Of a stretch of 64,000 bases of DNA, positions 47,502 through 60,932 are shown one piece after another. A program made the position numbers and the translations under genes. The stretch's first letter is position 1. The number at the start of each line of letters is the position of its first letter. The notes under the pieces were generated by a model that saw only the letters and a program-made list of their open reading frames with translations, was not told the DNA's origin and did no database searches. Source of the stretch: Luidia sarsii (taxonomy: Eukaryota > Echinodermata > Asteroidea > Paxillosida > Luidiidae); contig OX465114.1 in NCBI GenBank assembly GCA_949987565.1, forward strand, positions 5,918,832-5,982,831, written 5' to 3'.

Positions 47502-49033
47502 AATCCTTCGAGCAATGCTGCAGAAATCCTGACTTTGCGTGAGTGGCCACTTTTCATCATTTTAAGCCTGAAATCTCACCAGTTTGAATAATAGTTATGG
47601 AAGGTTCCGAAAATTTACATGAACATTCGGCGTGTCAAATATAAATTTTGGGCAAATATAACTACTATGATGGGATAAGGGGCGAACGAATTTAAAAAAC
47701 GAAATCGTTTCCAAAGATTGTCACTAACTTGCATTGCTTATTTCCTCTCTACGCTTGGATGTAATAGGCAATTCTGTTTTGAAGAAATATGTCGTTGGCG
47801 GTTGGCTTGTGGATTGCATTGTAATCGAGTAAAAAGGGTAAAGCACTCAACCCACTTGCATAGACCGTAGTTTGAAAACCAAACAAACAAACACAATGAA
47901 ATGAACTGAACTGAACTGAATAACAAACAAACAAACAACAAACGAGCAACATCCCACCAAACTACGTCAACACAAAATCAAGTGGAAATCAAGTTGAATC
48001 ATTTCGTTTACGGGAGTCTCGCATTTTCGGTGGAAATTGTTCCCTGAAACTTTACAAGTATAGAGAGTTGATAAAAAGGGAAACGTATTTGTTCCTTAAT
48101 GAATCATGTATCAAAACGAAATATTCTGGAGTATTTATTTTTGTATTGAGGGCGCTATTCCGGGCTAACGGTCAAGCTTCCGCCAACTTGTTGGGGTGTC
48201 ATCCGTCGCACACAAAATAATGTAGTCCGCGTTAGTGGTGGGACAATGGGTCGTACTGTAAAGTCTTTTCATTTTGCTTACGTAATATTATTAGAAATTT
48301 GTAGTTACGGACTGTTCCATGGGAAATGAACCGAAAGGAATTGGCGAATGCGAGTCATTGATCTTTTTCATTTCACATATAAACGTGGGGCGGATTAACT
48401 CGAAATCAAAAGGTAGGGTAACGGTTGCTGGATTTCTCGGAAAGATGTATGCCGAGGCGATGGTAGGCCAGGCCTAATATCTGCAAGGATTTTTGGGGCG
48501 CATCCGTGTACTTCCACAGAAAAATAGGGCCACATTTCAAGTCCCACATGCCCCAACTTACACGCAAAATCGAATATTGCCATCCCAGGTTGTCTTAAGC
48601 TTGACTTATTCTACAACATATCAGTTATTTAGACTCCGAAGGCCCCTGATTCAAAAAAGAACTGTGGGTCCACACTTTATGATAATCAGCGACACGGGCG
48701 GAGCCATCTTGATATGAATTAGTGCGATGAAACCATGCTGCTCTATGAACAATGAAAAAGGGGAATCAAGTACATGTATCTAGGCCAGGCGGTTAAGAAT
48801 TTGCAACTTGTCAATTTCCTGACATTACAAATTTGAGAAATAACATCCGCATCAAGAAATTTTTAACAGTTTCAGACATTCCGTGAAATTTGAGACCTCA
48901 AAAATCTGCCGTTTTCGAGAAAAGAGAAAAATTCTGGATTTTTCTAAGTTCGCTCCGTTGAGTTCCTTTCGGCAAACACCGCCCTCTATAAATATGTCTG
49001 AAAAGGGATAGCTATTCATTTCGTTGCCACAAA

Positions 49034-49072
49034 TGACTTAGTGTGCTGCATTGGATGCAGCAAACTAAGTCA
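49034..49072. repeat. 39-nt hairpin (imperfect)
   Basis: One mismatch in the right arm (CAAACTAAG) and a TGG loop. Confidence 0.75.
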
Positions 49073-49403
49073 ACTCCTTCGAGCAATGCTGCAGAAATCG
49101 TGACGTTGCTTGAGCGGCTACTTTTTTATCATGTTCAGCCTGAAATCTCACCAGTTTGAATAATAGTTATGGAAGGCTCCGAAAATTTACATTAACCTTC
49201 TGCGTGTCAAATATAAACTTTGGGCAAAAAAAGCTACTTGTGATAGGCAAAGGGGCGAACGAATAAAAAAAGAAAGAAAAAAAAGGATATCTATAGATAT
49301 AATTTCATATATTTTCCATTTTGGTATATCATTATAATTTCGTATATAATTATAAAAATAATTCGTATAGAATAACTATGATGAAAACTTTGGAAGACAA
49401 AAT

Positions 49404-49854
49404 GTTATGCAGTGTCAGACCAAGCTTTCAGACCTCCCAGTGCCTCCACGATCGCCCCGTGTGCACGGGTCTATATAGAGCTCTTAAGGTCTCGGTACCG
49501 GTCCACCGCACGTCCTTCCCTGCTGTCATCCATAATATAGGCCGTAGACACAAGCGCCATGTGAGGGAGAAAACACAGCGACCCCTAAGCCTTGGCCGCC
49601 GGGTCGACCAAAAGCACGTGTCCCTGTACGAAGACGCGAACCTGGATTACGAGGACAGTCCAAGCATCACACCGACTCATCGGGATGCGCCTCATGCAAC
49701 GTTGGTGGTTGCGGGAGTTTTTTAAAGACCTTATACTGCCGCCGGGCTCTTTCTGAGTAAAAAATATGAGCTGAAAAGTTTCCCCCAAGAATCGAACCAC
49801 TGACCTATATGCACATTGCTAGCCGAGCGTTTTCACAGACTGCCACTTGCATTG
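49404..49854 (-). mobile_element. tRNA-derived SINE, unit 7 left copy
   Basis: More diverged than the array 1 copies, with TTTCCCCCAAGAATCGAACC near the B box and an ATAATATAGG change near 49533. Confidence 0.68.
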
Positions 49855-50349
49855 CTTATTTCTTCCTGTCTAACGCTTCGATGTAATATGCAATTTGAAT
49901 TTGAAGGAATTATGTCGTTGGCGGCTGGCTTGTAGATTTAATTGTGATCGAGTAAAGAGGGTAAAGCATTGTTTGTAAAGAGAATGGTGTTTTCCAATTC
50001 AGTGACGCTTCCTCTCTTGTGACCCGTGGAACAAAAAAATGTGACACGTTTTAGGACCACTTTCCGTGTTCTTTGCTATATTCCATATTGGGTTTTAGCC
50101 GGTTTAACCATGAAGCAAGGACCTTGCAATATGCATTGGCTACGGTTGGTTAATATAGCAGGCCATAAGATCAGAGCGGTGCTCGCAAGGGTATTGAGAC
50201 TAGGGACGCTTTGCAGCTCCCATTGTGTTGCAAGAACATGTTTTCGTGTCTCTGGGCACTCGTCAGTTGCAGTAGTGATCTTGACAGATCCGTTTATCTC
50301 GGTTTTTGTTTTGCCATTTGGTTTGGGTTTGAGTGACCGGGTAGGTTGG

Positions 50350-51073
50350 TTATTGGGTGACTTGCTCCTCTAGCAAGGAGAGCAGTGTGTCCAGGGTTTC
50401 ATCTGGTTCCTCAACGAAACCAGAATCGTCTGGGACGGGGGTTTGTTTAGGCAAGGGGAATTTTGCCCGTATTAACATTTCCCGTATGTTTTTGGCTTTT
50501 TTGTAAGCAATGAGGGGTGGGTTTGCGAATATCTCCCTGAGTTTTTCATTGCTTTGGATGTGCCGCCAATGCTTGTTGATTGCTCGTCGCAGGTCACGGT
50601 GGTTAACAGCTGGGTTGTAGGTGGTGCTGAACACCAGAGGTGGTTTGGTTGTTGGGGTTCTGGTAAGGGGTTTGTGAACCAATTGGGATCTGTTTTCGGG
50701 ATACCTTGCTTGAGTTACATAGCCTCTGTCAAGTCATTTTTCCGTGAATGTTTGTTCGTATTCCTTGTATATCGGAGACATTCTCCGTATATGAATGCGT
50801 TGAATACATGTGGGGGGGGGGGAATTTCTGTGTAGGTATTGGTAGGTTTGCATTGGTTTTCTGTAGTATACCCGTTGATTGGAAACGATTACATTTGAAG
50901 ATGGTTAGGTCCAAGTAGTTAACGGAGGTTGTGGAGGCTTCGTAAGTGAATTTGAGAGTGGAGTGCATAAGGTTCATTTCGTTGATGAGGTTTTGGTAGT
51001 GCCACAACCAGTGCAACTTGAATATGTCATTGTCAGTATTGTAAACTATTGATAGCAAATGATCTGACTGCAA
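50350..51073 (-). pseudogene. Penelope-like reverse-transcriptase C-terminal fragment, unit 7
   Basis: The minus strand reads a block with TLKFTYEASTTSVNYLDLTI (51073 side) and, after frame breaks and a deletion near 50715, a block with VFSTTYNPAVNHRDLR, HWRHIQSNEKLREIF and PPLIAYKKAKNIREMLIRAK (50350-50682). The order KFT-E....FLDLTI followed by YNP...W..I......F..PP.I...R.KN..D.L.RAK is characteristic of the late RT part of Penelope-like elements. No RT active site and no GIY-YIG domain were seen. Confidence 0.68.
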
Positions 51074-51309
51074 TCGAAGAACAATTAAGTTTCAACAATG
51101 TGTCAAGCGAGGGCACTATTATGCAGAAGCATGTACAAAAGGTGTCCGGTAAAGAAGTGGACATAGCAGTGTATTTTTAGTGTGGTTACCAATGCAAAAG
51201 TGATTTTTTTTCTCTTGGTACTGAAAGGAATATGACAGAAATTATTGAAAGCAAAAAAACAATGATTTCCTTCAAAACTCAATAAAAAAATGTATGAATA
51301 CTTTTCCAT

Positions 51310-52290
51310 GACATTTTATCATCCTAATTTATGAGATCGGTAACCCCAAATGTATCCTCACCCCCCCAAAATACACAGATTCCAGGCGTTACGGTTAAAT
51401 TAACCCGCGCAATAGACCGTGTAACTCTCGTGGTGAAAAAGGTCACCGTACACTTCCGGGCACCTCCGCGCCGCCTGCTATAGGAGATTAACACGTGCCC
51501 AATTTTGAATGCATTATTACACAATAAAGAAAGCCTCTTTCCAACTAGAAACCCAAGTTTATGGATTAAGTATATTAAAAATATAAGAATATGCAAAACA
51601 AAACCTACAAAAAAAATGAGAATACGGCAGAGAAAACAAATAAATCGAACCCGACCTTCATCTTCCGGTTGTACAGTACAGTATTGCGAATACGGCCCGA
51701 CTGTGGTACGCGACGTGAGCATTACTACTTGTATCACGCCGAAGTTGGTGTGGTTCGCATTCGGGCACGAAAAGCGACTTGAACTGTACTGTACATGTGG
51801 ATACCGTACATGTAAACAAAATAATACAAAATCAAAACACAAACGTGAAAACGTGCAAAATCACGTACTTTACACATTGTATTTTTATATTTTATTCCTA
51901 AAAGACTATTCTAATTGTTTAAACTGCTTCAATCGGCGCGATACAAAATATTTTAACAAAAACGTTCGACGCTCCACGCTTTACCTCCTATTCGAGGAGC
52001 CCGGAAGTCAGGAATCTCGCGGTAACACGTACATTCTCGAGGCCAACTTACACGGTCTATAGTCGTTGGGACTTTTTGATAAGGATATAAGTAGATGGTA
52101 CACACCTAGGCTCAAATTAAAGGCTTCAAGTTTTATCGAAATCATGAGGCTGGTGGCTTGAAATGCTTCTCTATTAATTAACTGCGGATGTGACCGGAAA
52201 ATGAGCAGCAATTCAATTTGGGAAAAGTCACGTTTTTGGATGTTTTTTGGAGGCCTAATTAGCACAAAATCCTCTCGGATAGAGCAACAA
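51310..52290 (+). repeat. Block X, unit 7 copy
   Basis: About 1 kb, conserved with 59120-60240 and 45280-46154. No recognised protein: the long frames on both strands (for example 51505-52062) are interrupted in the sister copies. It lacks ~170 bases near 52110 that the other two copies have. Confidence 0.6.
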
Positions 52291-52541
52291 AGAATTAAAG
52301 GAATCTAAAAGATTAGGTTTCAAGCAACGATATCAAGTTCCGTCACCGAAATTGAGACTCCCGTATACGAAGTGATTTACCTTGAATTCACATGTTTTTC
52401 GCAATATGGCCTATGGAAATAGTGCGCAGCACCCTTCGTTCGCGCACAACAACATCCTAAAGCCCGCCACCAACGGCCATGCCCCTTTTAATCATTATTA
52501 CCACGATAGTATCGTGTTAGATGACTGTAGTCGTTACGTAA

Positions 52542-52973
52542 GTCAAGTGGCCTTGTGCGAAAGAGCTCGGCTAGCAATGTGCAGGTTGGTGGTTCGACTC
52601 GCGGTGGATTTTTTCGTTTATTTTTTCTCGGCGTGATCCGATAGTATAAGGGGTTTAAAATCCTCCTGCAATCACCAACGTCGCATGTGGCACATCTAGA
52701 TGGGTCGCTGTGACGCTGGTACTGACCTCGTAATCCAGGTTCGCGTCTTCGTACAGGGACACAAGCATTTGGTCGACTCGGCGGCCAAGGTCTAGGGGCC
52801 GCTGTGTTTCCTCCCTCACATGGCGCGTGGGTCTACGGGCCTATATGGATGAGGGCAGGGAAGGACGTGCGGTGGACCGGTACCGAGGCCTTAAGAGCTC
52901 TAATAGACCCGTGCACACGGGACGACCCTGGAGGTCCCGGGTGGTCTGAAAGCTTGGTCTGACACCGCATAAC
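52542..52973 (+). mobile_element. tRNA-derived SINE, unit 7 right copy
   Basis: Well-preserved head (CTCGGCTAGCAATGTG, then GGTTCGACTCG) and full body ending GCATAAC. Confidence 0.7.
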
Positions 52974-55444
52974 TTCTTGCCTTTTTAATCATTAAATTTC
53001 ATCTTAAAAAGATTGTCTTTTCCTTTTATTTGATTTCATTTCCCTCATCAAAAATATATTGATTTTTTTGGATCAAAGATCTTCCTAAATTCATTAAAAC
53101 TTTGACTGGACCGGAACTTGAACCATCTTAGATAGAGGCCTTCGCCTCCTTCAAAGATTTCTTTTCCAATTTCTCAATTTGTTCAAACGTTCCCAGTCAG
53201 TTTTTCCTTTAATTCCTTTGTTTGATTGACTGAAATAATTACTTGAGATAGGTCTATCTTAAAATGAATAGAAGTAACTATCGCGTAAGTAATGTTAAAA
53301 CTGGGTTAAACAGCTCTCCGTAGTCGTGTGGTCTGCCAGGTTTTCTTGGAAAAGTTGCAATCTCTCGATGGCTTGTAAATGTATTACATTAGTCTGTTAA
53401 TTCAGTTAGCTTGCACAGCTTAATTATTTTACACTAAAACCTTTTTTTCGGTTCGTGGGTATTTTTTTCATTAGATTCTTATTATTTCATGTAGACCTAA
53501 TACCATTTGGAAATTAATAATACAAAGAAGAAACGAATAAGGGAACGTATAGGTGCTACAACTTGAAGAGCAACGAATACAAGACAAAGTGCATTCGACC
53601 GTATTCCTGACCAATGGCCCAAAAGCGAACTAATTCACTCTTTATATTTATATTTATTTCATTTTTCGGGATACATGTACAGCATTCACATCACAGCACA
53701 CTCAAGTAAGAATAAAGTTGAAAACTGAATTAAATCAATGATAAAAACCCAAGCAAACAAACAAATAAACAAACACCCCAACACAATAACAAACAACAAC
53801 AAGCAACATCCCTCCAAACTACGTCAACAAAAATCAAGTGGAAATCAAGTTGAATCATTTCGTTTACGGGAGTCTCGCTTTTTTTGGTGGAAATTGTTCC
53901 CTGAAACTTTACAAGTATAGAGAGTTGATAAAAAGGGAAACGTATTCGTGGATCATGTATCAAAACGAAATAATCTGGATTTTTTTTTGTAGTGAGGGCG
54001 CTATTCCGGGCTAACGGTCAAGCTTCCGCCAACTTGTTGGGGTGTCATCCGTCGCACACAGAATAATATAGTCCGCGTTAGTGGAGAAATAATGGGTCGT
54101 ACTGTTAATTCTTTTCATTTTGATTTCGTAATATTATTAGAAAATTGTAGTTATACGGACTGTACCTGGGGGAAATAAACCGAAAGGGATTGGCGAATGC
54201 GAGTCATTGATCTTTTTCATTTCACAAATAAACGTGGGGCGGATTAATTCGAAAACAACGGTTAGGGTAACGGTGCTGGATTTCTTGGAAAGATGTATGC
54301 CGAGGCGATGGTAGGAAAATTACGGCAACTCTAGTAGTTCAGACCTTATATCTACAAGGATCTTTGTGACGCATCCGTGTACTTCCACAGAAAAATTGGG
54401 CCACATTTCAAGTCCGACATGCCCCAATTTACACCAATACCGGGTTGTCTTAAGCTTCACTTATTCTACAATATATCAGTTAATTAGACTCCGATGGCCA
54501 CTGATTCAAAAAAGAGCTGTGGATCCACACTTTATAATAATCAGCGGCGGAGCCATCTTGAAATGAATTAGTGCGATGAAACCCATGCTGCTCTATGAAC
54601 AATGAAAAAGCAGAATCAAGTGCATGCAAATCTAGGCCGGGCGGTTAAGAATTTGCAACTTGTCCAATTTCCGGACATTACAAATTTGAGAAATGACATC
54701 CGCATCGAGAAGTTTGTAATAGTTTCAGACATTTCGTGAAATTTGAGACCTCAAAAATCTGCCGTGTTAGAGAAAAGAGAAAAATTCTTGAATTGTCGAA
54801 GATCGCTTTCCTTTGAGTTCCTTCCGGCAAACACCGCCCTCTATAGGTATGTCTGATAAGGGGTAGCTTTTAATTTCGTTTCCACAAAATTAATGACTTA
54901 GTGTGCTGCATAAGATGTCAAATCCTTCGAGCAATGCTGCAGAAATCATGACTTTGCGTGAGTGGCCACTTTTCATCATTTTAAGCCTGAAATCTCACCA
55001 GTTTTTTGAATAATAGTTATGGAAGGTTCCGAAAATTTACATGAACATTCGACGTGTCAAATATAAATTTTAGGCAAATATAACTACTATGATGGGATAA
55101 GGGGCGAACGAATTTAAAAAACGAAATCGTTGCCAAAGATTGTCACTAACTTGCATTGCTTATTTCCTCTCTACGCTTGGATGTAATGGCAATTCTGTTT
55201 TGAAGAAATATGTCGTTGGCGGTTGGCTTGTGGATTGCATTGTAATCGAGTAAAAAGGGTAAAGCATTCAACCCTCTTGCATAAACCGTAGTTTCAAAAC
55301 CAAACAAACAAACACAATGAAATGAACTGAACTGAACTGAATAACAAACAAACAAACAACAAACGAGCAACATCCCACCAAACTACGTCAACAAAAAATC
55401 AAGTGGAAATCAAGTTGAATCATTTCCTGAGATCAGAAAAAAGA

Positions 55445-57039
55445 CAAAAAAAGGATATCATATATAGATATGATTTCATATATTTTCCATGTTTGTATAT
55501 CATTATAATTTCGTGTATAATGATAACAATAATTCGTATTAGAATAAAAATGATGAAAACCTTGAAAGACCATACGTTATGCGGTGTAAGACCAAGCTTT
55601 CAGACCTCACAGGACCTCCAGGATCGCCCCGTGTGCACGGGTCTATATAGAGCTCTTAATTAAGGCCTCGGTACCGGTCCACCGCACTTCCTTCCCTGAC
55701 CCCATTCATATAGGCCGTAGACCCAATTGCGCCATGTGAGGGAGGAAACACAGCGGCCACTAGGCCTTGGCCGCCGGGTCGACCAAAAGCACGTGTCCCT
55801 GTACCAAGACGCAAACCTGGATTACGAGGACAGTCCCAGCATCACACCGACTCATCGGGATGCGCCACATGCAACGTTGGTGGTTGCGGGAGTTTTTTAA
55901 CACCTTATACTGCCGGCGGGCTCTTTCCGAGTAAAAAAATATGAGGTGAAAAGTTGCCAACGGGAATCGATCCACGGACCTACACGTTGCTAGCCGAGCG
56001 TTTTCACAGACTGCCGCTTACATTGCTTATTTCCTATCGTCTAACGCTTCGATGTAATAGGCAATTCGGATTTGAAGGAATATGTCGTTGACGGTTGGCT
56101 TGTGGATTTCATTGTGACCGAGTAAAGAGGGTAAAGCACTGAACCCACTTGCATATACCGTATTTTAAAAAACAAACAAACAACAAACGAGAGACATCCA
56201 ACCAAACTACGTCAACACAAAATCAAGTGGAAATTAAGTTGAATCATTTCGTTTACGGGAGTCTCGCATTTTCGGTGGAAATTGTTCCCTGAAACTTTAC
56301 AAGTATAGAGCGTTGATGAAAAGGGAAATGTATTTGTTCCTAAATGGATCATGTATCGAAACTAAATTTTCTGGAGTATTTATTTTTGTATTGAGGGCGC
56401 TATTCCGGGCTAACGGTCAAGCTTCCGCCAACTTGTTCGGGTTTCATCCGTCGCACACAGAATTAAAGTCCGCGTTAGTGGTGGGATAACGGGTCGTACT
56501 GTAAAGTCTTTTAATTTTGATTTTGTAATATTATTAGAAATTTGTAGTTACGGACTGTTCCTGGGGGAAAAAAACAAATGGATTGGCTAATGCGAGTCAT
56601 TGATCTTCTTTATTTTACAAATAAACGTGGGGCGGATTAATTCGAAAACAACGGGTAGGTTAACGGTTGCTGGATTTCTCGGAAAGATGTACGCCGAGGC
56701 GATGGTAGGCAAAGTACGGCAACTCTAGTAGTCCAGGCCTAATATCTGCAAGGACTTTTTGGGACGCATCCGTGAACTTCCACAGAAAAATAGGACCACA
56801 TTAATTTTCAAGTCCCACATGCCCCAACTTACACGGAAAATCGAATATTGCAATCCCGGGTTGTCTTAAGCTTGACTTATTCTACAATATATCAGTTATT
56901 TAGACTCCGAAGGCCACTGATTCAAAAAAGAGCTGTGGGTCCACACTTTATGATAATCAGCGACACGGGCGTAGCCATCTTGAAATGAATTAGTGCGATG
57001 AATTTAAAAGAATTTAAAAGAATTTAAAAAAAAAAAAAG
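55445..57039 (+). repeat. Array 2 unit 8 (short, 1.6 kb)
   Basis: SINE minus 55576-56025, S, a single R (~56165-56673) and then directly the tail sequence that follows R2. The LINE fragment, right SINE and AT-rich segment are missing. The tail itself stops near 57000, before the hairpin, and passes through an AATTTAAAAG microrepeat into unit 9. Confidence 0.8.
55576..56025 (-). mobile_element. tRNA-derived SINE, unit 8 left copy
   Basis: Has the extra TTAA and long head seen in the unit 3 first copy and the unit 4 copy. Confidence 0.7.
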
Positions 57040-57167
57040 AAGAAAAGGATTTTATATAGATATAACTTCATATATTTTCCATTTTGGTATATCATTATAT
57101 TTTCGTATATCATTATACAACAAATTCGGATTAGAATAAAAATGATGAAAACCTTGGAAGACAAAAC

Positions 57168-57608
57168 GTTATACGGTGTCAGACCAAGCTTTCAGACCTC
57201 CCAGGGCCTCCACGACCGCCCCGTGTGCACGGTTCTATATAGAGCTCTTAAGGCCTCGGTACCGGTCCACCGCACCGCCCTGACCCCATCCATATAGGCC
57301 CGTAGACCCAAGCGCCATGTGAGGGAGGAAACACAGCGGCCCCTAAGCCTTGGCCGCCGGGTCGACCAAAAGCACGTGTCCCTGTACCAAGACGCAAACC
57401 TGGATTACGAGGACAGTCCCAGCATCACACCGACTCATCGGGATGCGCCACATGCAATGTTGGTGGTTGCGGGAGTTTTTTAAACACCTTATACTGCCGG
57501 CGGGCTCTTTCTGAGTAAAAAATATTAGCTGAAAAGTTTCCCCCAAGAATCGAACCACTGACCTACACGTTGCTAGCCGAGCGTTTTCACAGACTGCCAC
57601 TTGCATTG
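57168..57608 (-). mobile_element. tRNA-derived SINE, unit 9 left copy
   Basis: Close to the unit 7 left copy in the B-box region (TTTCCCCCAAGAATCGAACC). Confidence 0.7.
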
Positions 57609-58103
57609 CTTATTTCTTCCTGTCTAACGCTTCGATGTAATATGCAATTTGAATTTGAAGGAATTATGTCGTTGGCGGCTGGCTTGTAGATTTAATTGTG
57701 ATCGAGTAAAGAGGGTAAAGCATTGTTTGTAAAGAGGATGGTGTTTTCCCATTCAGTGACGCTTCCTCTCTTGTGACCCGTGGAACAAAAAAGTGTGAAA
57801 CGTTTTAGGACCACTTTCCGTGTTCTTTGCTATATTCCATAGTGGGTTTTAGCCGGTTTAACCATAAAGCAAGGACCTTGCAATATGCATTGGCCACGGT
57901 TGGTTAATATAGCAGGCCATAAGATCAGAGCGGTGCTCGCAAGGTTATTGAGACGTGGGACGTTTTGCAGCTCCCATTGTGTTGCAAGAACATGTTTTTG
58001 TGTCTCTGGGCACTCGTCAGTTGCAGTAGTGATCTTGGCAGATCTGTTTGTCTCGGTTTTTGTTGTGCCATTTGGTTTGGGTTTGAGTGACCGGGTAGGT
58101 TGG

Positions 58104-58881
58104 TTATTGGGTGACTTGCTCCTCTAGCAAGGAGAGCAGTGTGTCCAGGGTTTCATCTGGTTCCTCAGCGAAACTAGAATAGTCTGGGATGGGGGTTTGT
58201 TTAGGCAAGGGGAATTTTGCCCGTATTAACATTTCCAGTATGTTTTTGGCTTTTTCGTAAGCAATGAGGGGTGGGTTTGGGAATATCTCCCTGAGTTTTT
58301 CATTGCTTTGGATGTGCCGCCAATGCTTGTTGACTGCTCGTCGCAGGTCACGGTGGTTAACAGCTGGGTTGTAGGTGGTGCTGAACACCAGAGGTGGTTT
58401 GGTTGTTGGGGTTTTGGTTAGGGGTTTGTGAACCAATTGGGATCTGTTTTCGGGAGATACTTTTAAAATTGCTTGTGATAAGCTCGATCTCGAGTTGTGA
58501 ATAGCCTCTGTCAAGTCATTTTTCCGTGAATGTTTGGACCGTGTTTTTGAAATCTTCCCGATTGTTCGTATTCCTTGTACATGTATATCGGAGACATTCT
58601 CCGTATATGAATGCGTTGAATACATGGGGGGATTTCTGTGTAGGTATCGGTAGGTTTCCATTGGTTTTCTGTAGTATACCCGTTGATTGGAAACGATTAC
58701 CTTTGAAGATGGTTAGGTCCAAGTAGTTAACGGAGGTTGTGGAGGCTTCGTAAGTGAATTTGAGAGTGGAGTGCATAAGGTTCATTTCGTTGATGAGGTT
58801 TTGGTAGTGCCACAACCAGTGCAACTTGAATATGTCATTGTCAGTATTGTAAACTATTGATAGCAAATGATCTGACTGCAA
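58104..58881 (-). pseudogene. Penelope-like reverse-transcriptase C-terminal fragment, unit 9
   Basis: The better preserved copy. The minus-strand block 58516-58881 reads STLKFTYEASTTSVNYLDLT through FNAFIYGECLRYTC to FKNTVQTFTEK. An overlapping frame (58104-58661) then carries YNPAVNHRDLRRAVNKHWRH and PPLIAYEKAKNILEMLIRAK. One frame shift separates them. The RT active site lies outside the fragment. Confidence 0.7.
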
Positions 58882-59119
58882 TTCAAGAACAACTAAGTTT
58901 CAACAATGTGTCAAGCGAGGGCACTATTATGCAGAAACATGTACAAAAGGTGTCCGGTAAAGAAGTGGACATAGCAGTGTATTTTTAATGTGGTTACCAA
59001 TGCAAAAGTGATTTTTTTTCTCTTGGTACTGAAAGGAATATGGACAGAAATTATTGAAAGCAACAAAACAATGATGTCCTTCAAAACTCATTAAAAAATG
59101 TATGAATAATTTTCCATGA

Positions 59120-60240
59120 CATTTTATCATCCTAATTTATGAGATCGGTAACCCCAAATGTATCCTCACCCCCCAAAAATACACAGATTCCAGGCGTTAC
59201 TGTTAGATTAACCCGCGCAATAGACCGTGTAACTCTCGTGGTGAAAAAGGTCACCGTACACTTCCGGGCACCTCCGCGCCGCCTGCTATAGGAGATTAAC
59301 ACGTGCCCAAATTTGAATGCATTATTACATAATGAAATAAGCCTCTTTCCAACTACAAACCCAGGTTTATGGACTAAGTATATTACAAATATTAGAATGA
59401 GCAAAAACAAATCTACAAAAAAATTGAGAATACGGCAGAGAAAACAAATAAATAGAACCCGACCTTCATCTTCCGGTTGTACAGTACAGTATTGCGAATA
59501 CGGCCCGACTGCGGTACGCGACGTGAGCATTCCTACTTGTATCGCGCCGAAGTTGGTGTGGTTCGCATTTGGGCAAGAAAAGCGCCTTGTACTGTACTGT
59601 ACATGTGGATACCGTCCATGACAAAATCAAAACACAACTGATGTGAAAACGTGCAAAATCACGTACCTTACACATTGTATTTAATATTTTATTCCTATAA
59701 GACAATTCTAATTGTTTAAACTGCTTCAATCGGCGCGATACAAAATACTTTAACAAAAACGTTCGACGCTCCACGCTTTACCTCCTATTCGAGGAGCCCG
59801 GAAGTCAGGAATCTCGCGGTAACACGTACATTCTCGAGGCCAACTTACACGGTCTATAGTCGTTGGGACTTTTTGACAAGGATATAAGTAGATGGTACAC
59901 ACCTGCAAATCAATTTCAATATTTTCCCCGAGTATTTTGAGGCCAGACAGGTCTGACTGGATAGTTCATGACGTCAGAGCAAAACCAGAGTCGCTGACCT
60001 GTGCCAAACCTGTACTCACAACTGTGCGGAGTGGGGCTCTATGGAGGCTACTCAACAGATTGTAGAAATGGGGCTCAAAGGTTTCAAGTTTTATCGAAAT
60101 CATGAGGCTGGTGGCTTGAAATGCTTCTCTATTAATTTTGACTGCGGATGTGACCTGAAAATGAACAGCAATTCAATTTGGGAAAAGTCACGTTTTGGGA
60201 TGTTTTTTTGAGGCCTAATTAGCAAAACATCCTCTCGGAT
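59120..60240 (+). repeat. Block X, unit 9 copy
   Basis: The fullest copy, keeping the CTGTGCCAAACCTGTACTC and GGAGTGGGGCTCTATGG stretch that unit 7 has lost. Its origin is not recognised. Confidence 0.6.
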
Positions 60241-60501
60241 AGAGGAACAAAGAATTGAAGGAATCTAAAAGATTAGGTTTCAAGCAACGATATCAATTTC
60301 CGTCATCAAAACTGAGACTCCCGTATACGAAGTGATTTACCTTGAATTCACATGTTTTTCGCAATATGGCCTATGGAAATAGTGCGCAGCACCCTTCATT
60401 CGCGCACAACAACATCCTAAAGCCCGCCACCAACGGCCATGCCCCTTTCAATCATTATTACCACGATAGTATCGTGTTAGATGACTGTAGTCGTTACGTA
60501 A

Positions 60502-60932
60502 GTCAAGTGGCCTTGTGCGAAAGAGCTCGGCTAGCAATGTGCAGGTTGGTGGTTCGACTCGCGGTGGATTTTTTCGTTTATTTTTTCTCGGCGTGATCCG
60601 ATAGTATAAGGGGTTTAAAATCCTCCTGCAATCACCAACGTCGCATGTGGCGCATCTAGATGGGTCGCTGTGACGCTGGTACTGACCTCGTAATCCAGGT
60701 TCGCGTCTTCGTACAGGGACACAAGCATTTGGTGGACTCGGCGGCCAAGGTCTAGGGGCCGCTGTGTTTCCTCCCTCACATGGCGCAGGGTCTACGGGCC
60801 TATATGGATGAGGGCAGGGAAGGACGTGCGGTGGACCGGTACCGAGGCCTTAAGAGCTCTAATAGACCCGTGCACACGGGACGACCCTGGAGGTCCCGGG
60901 TGGTCTGAAAGCTTGGTCTGACACCGCATAAC
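60502..60932 (+). mobile_element. tRNA-derived SINE, unit 9 right copy
   Basis: Nearly identical to the unit 7 right copy. Confidence 0.7.

Larger units (their letters stand above)
46155..49284 (+). repeat. Array 2 partial unit with doubled R and tail
   Basis: R ~46360-46859; tail with perfect hairpin 47463-47501; S 47735-47880; a second R 47878-48434; a second tail with hairpin 49034-49072. So R plus tail is present twice before the next unit starts. Confidence 0.75.
49285..55444 (+). repeat. Array 2 unit 7 (long type)
   Basis: Order: SINE minus 49404-49854; a short piece of S to ~49975; Penelope-like fragment ~49976-51090; block X ~51310-52290; SINE plus 52542-52973; AT-rich segment; R2 ~53750-54283; tail (hairpin right arm lost near 54915); and an added S segment 55150-55440. 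Confidence 0.8.

Noticed and set aside
50026..50373. 115-codon plus-strand frame next to the Penelope fragment
   Set aside because: It lies antisense to and beyond the end of the Penelope-like frame, lacks family resemblance, and is shortened by an altered start in the unit 9 copy.
51505..52062. 185-codon plus-strand frame in block X
   Set aside because: The sister copies at 45330 and 59313 are stopped or shifted; composition is like the surrounding noncoding repeat, and no motif was recognised.
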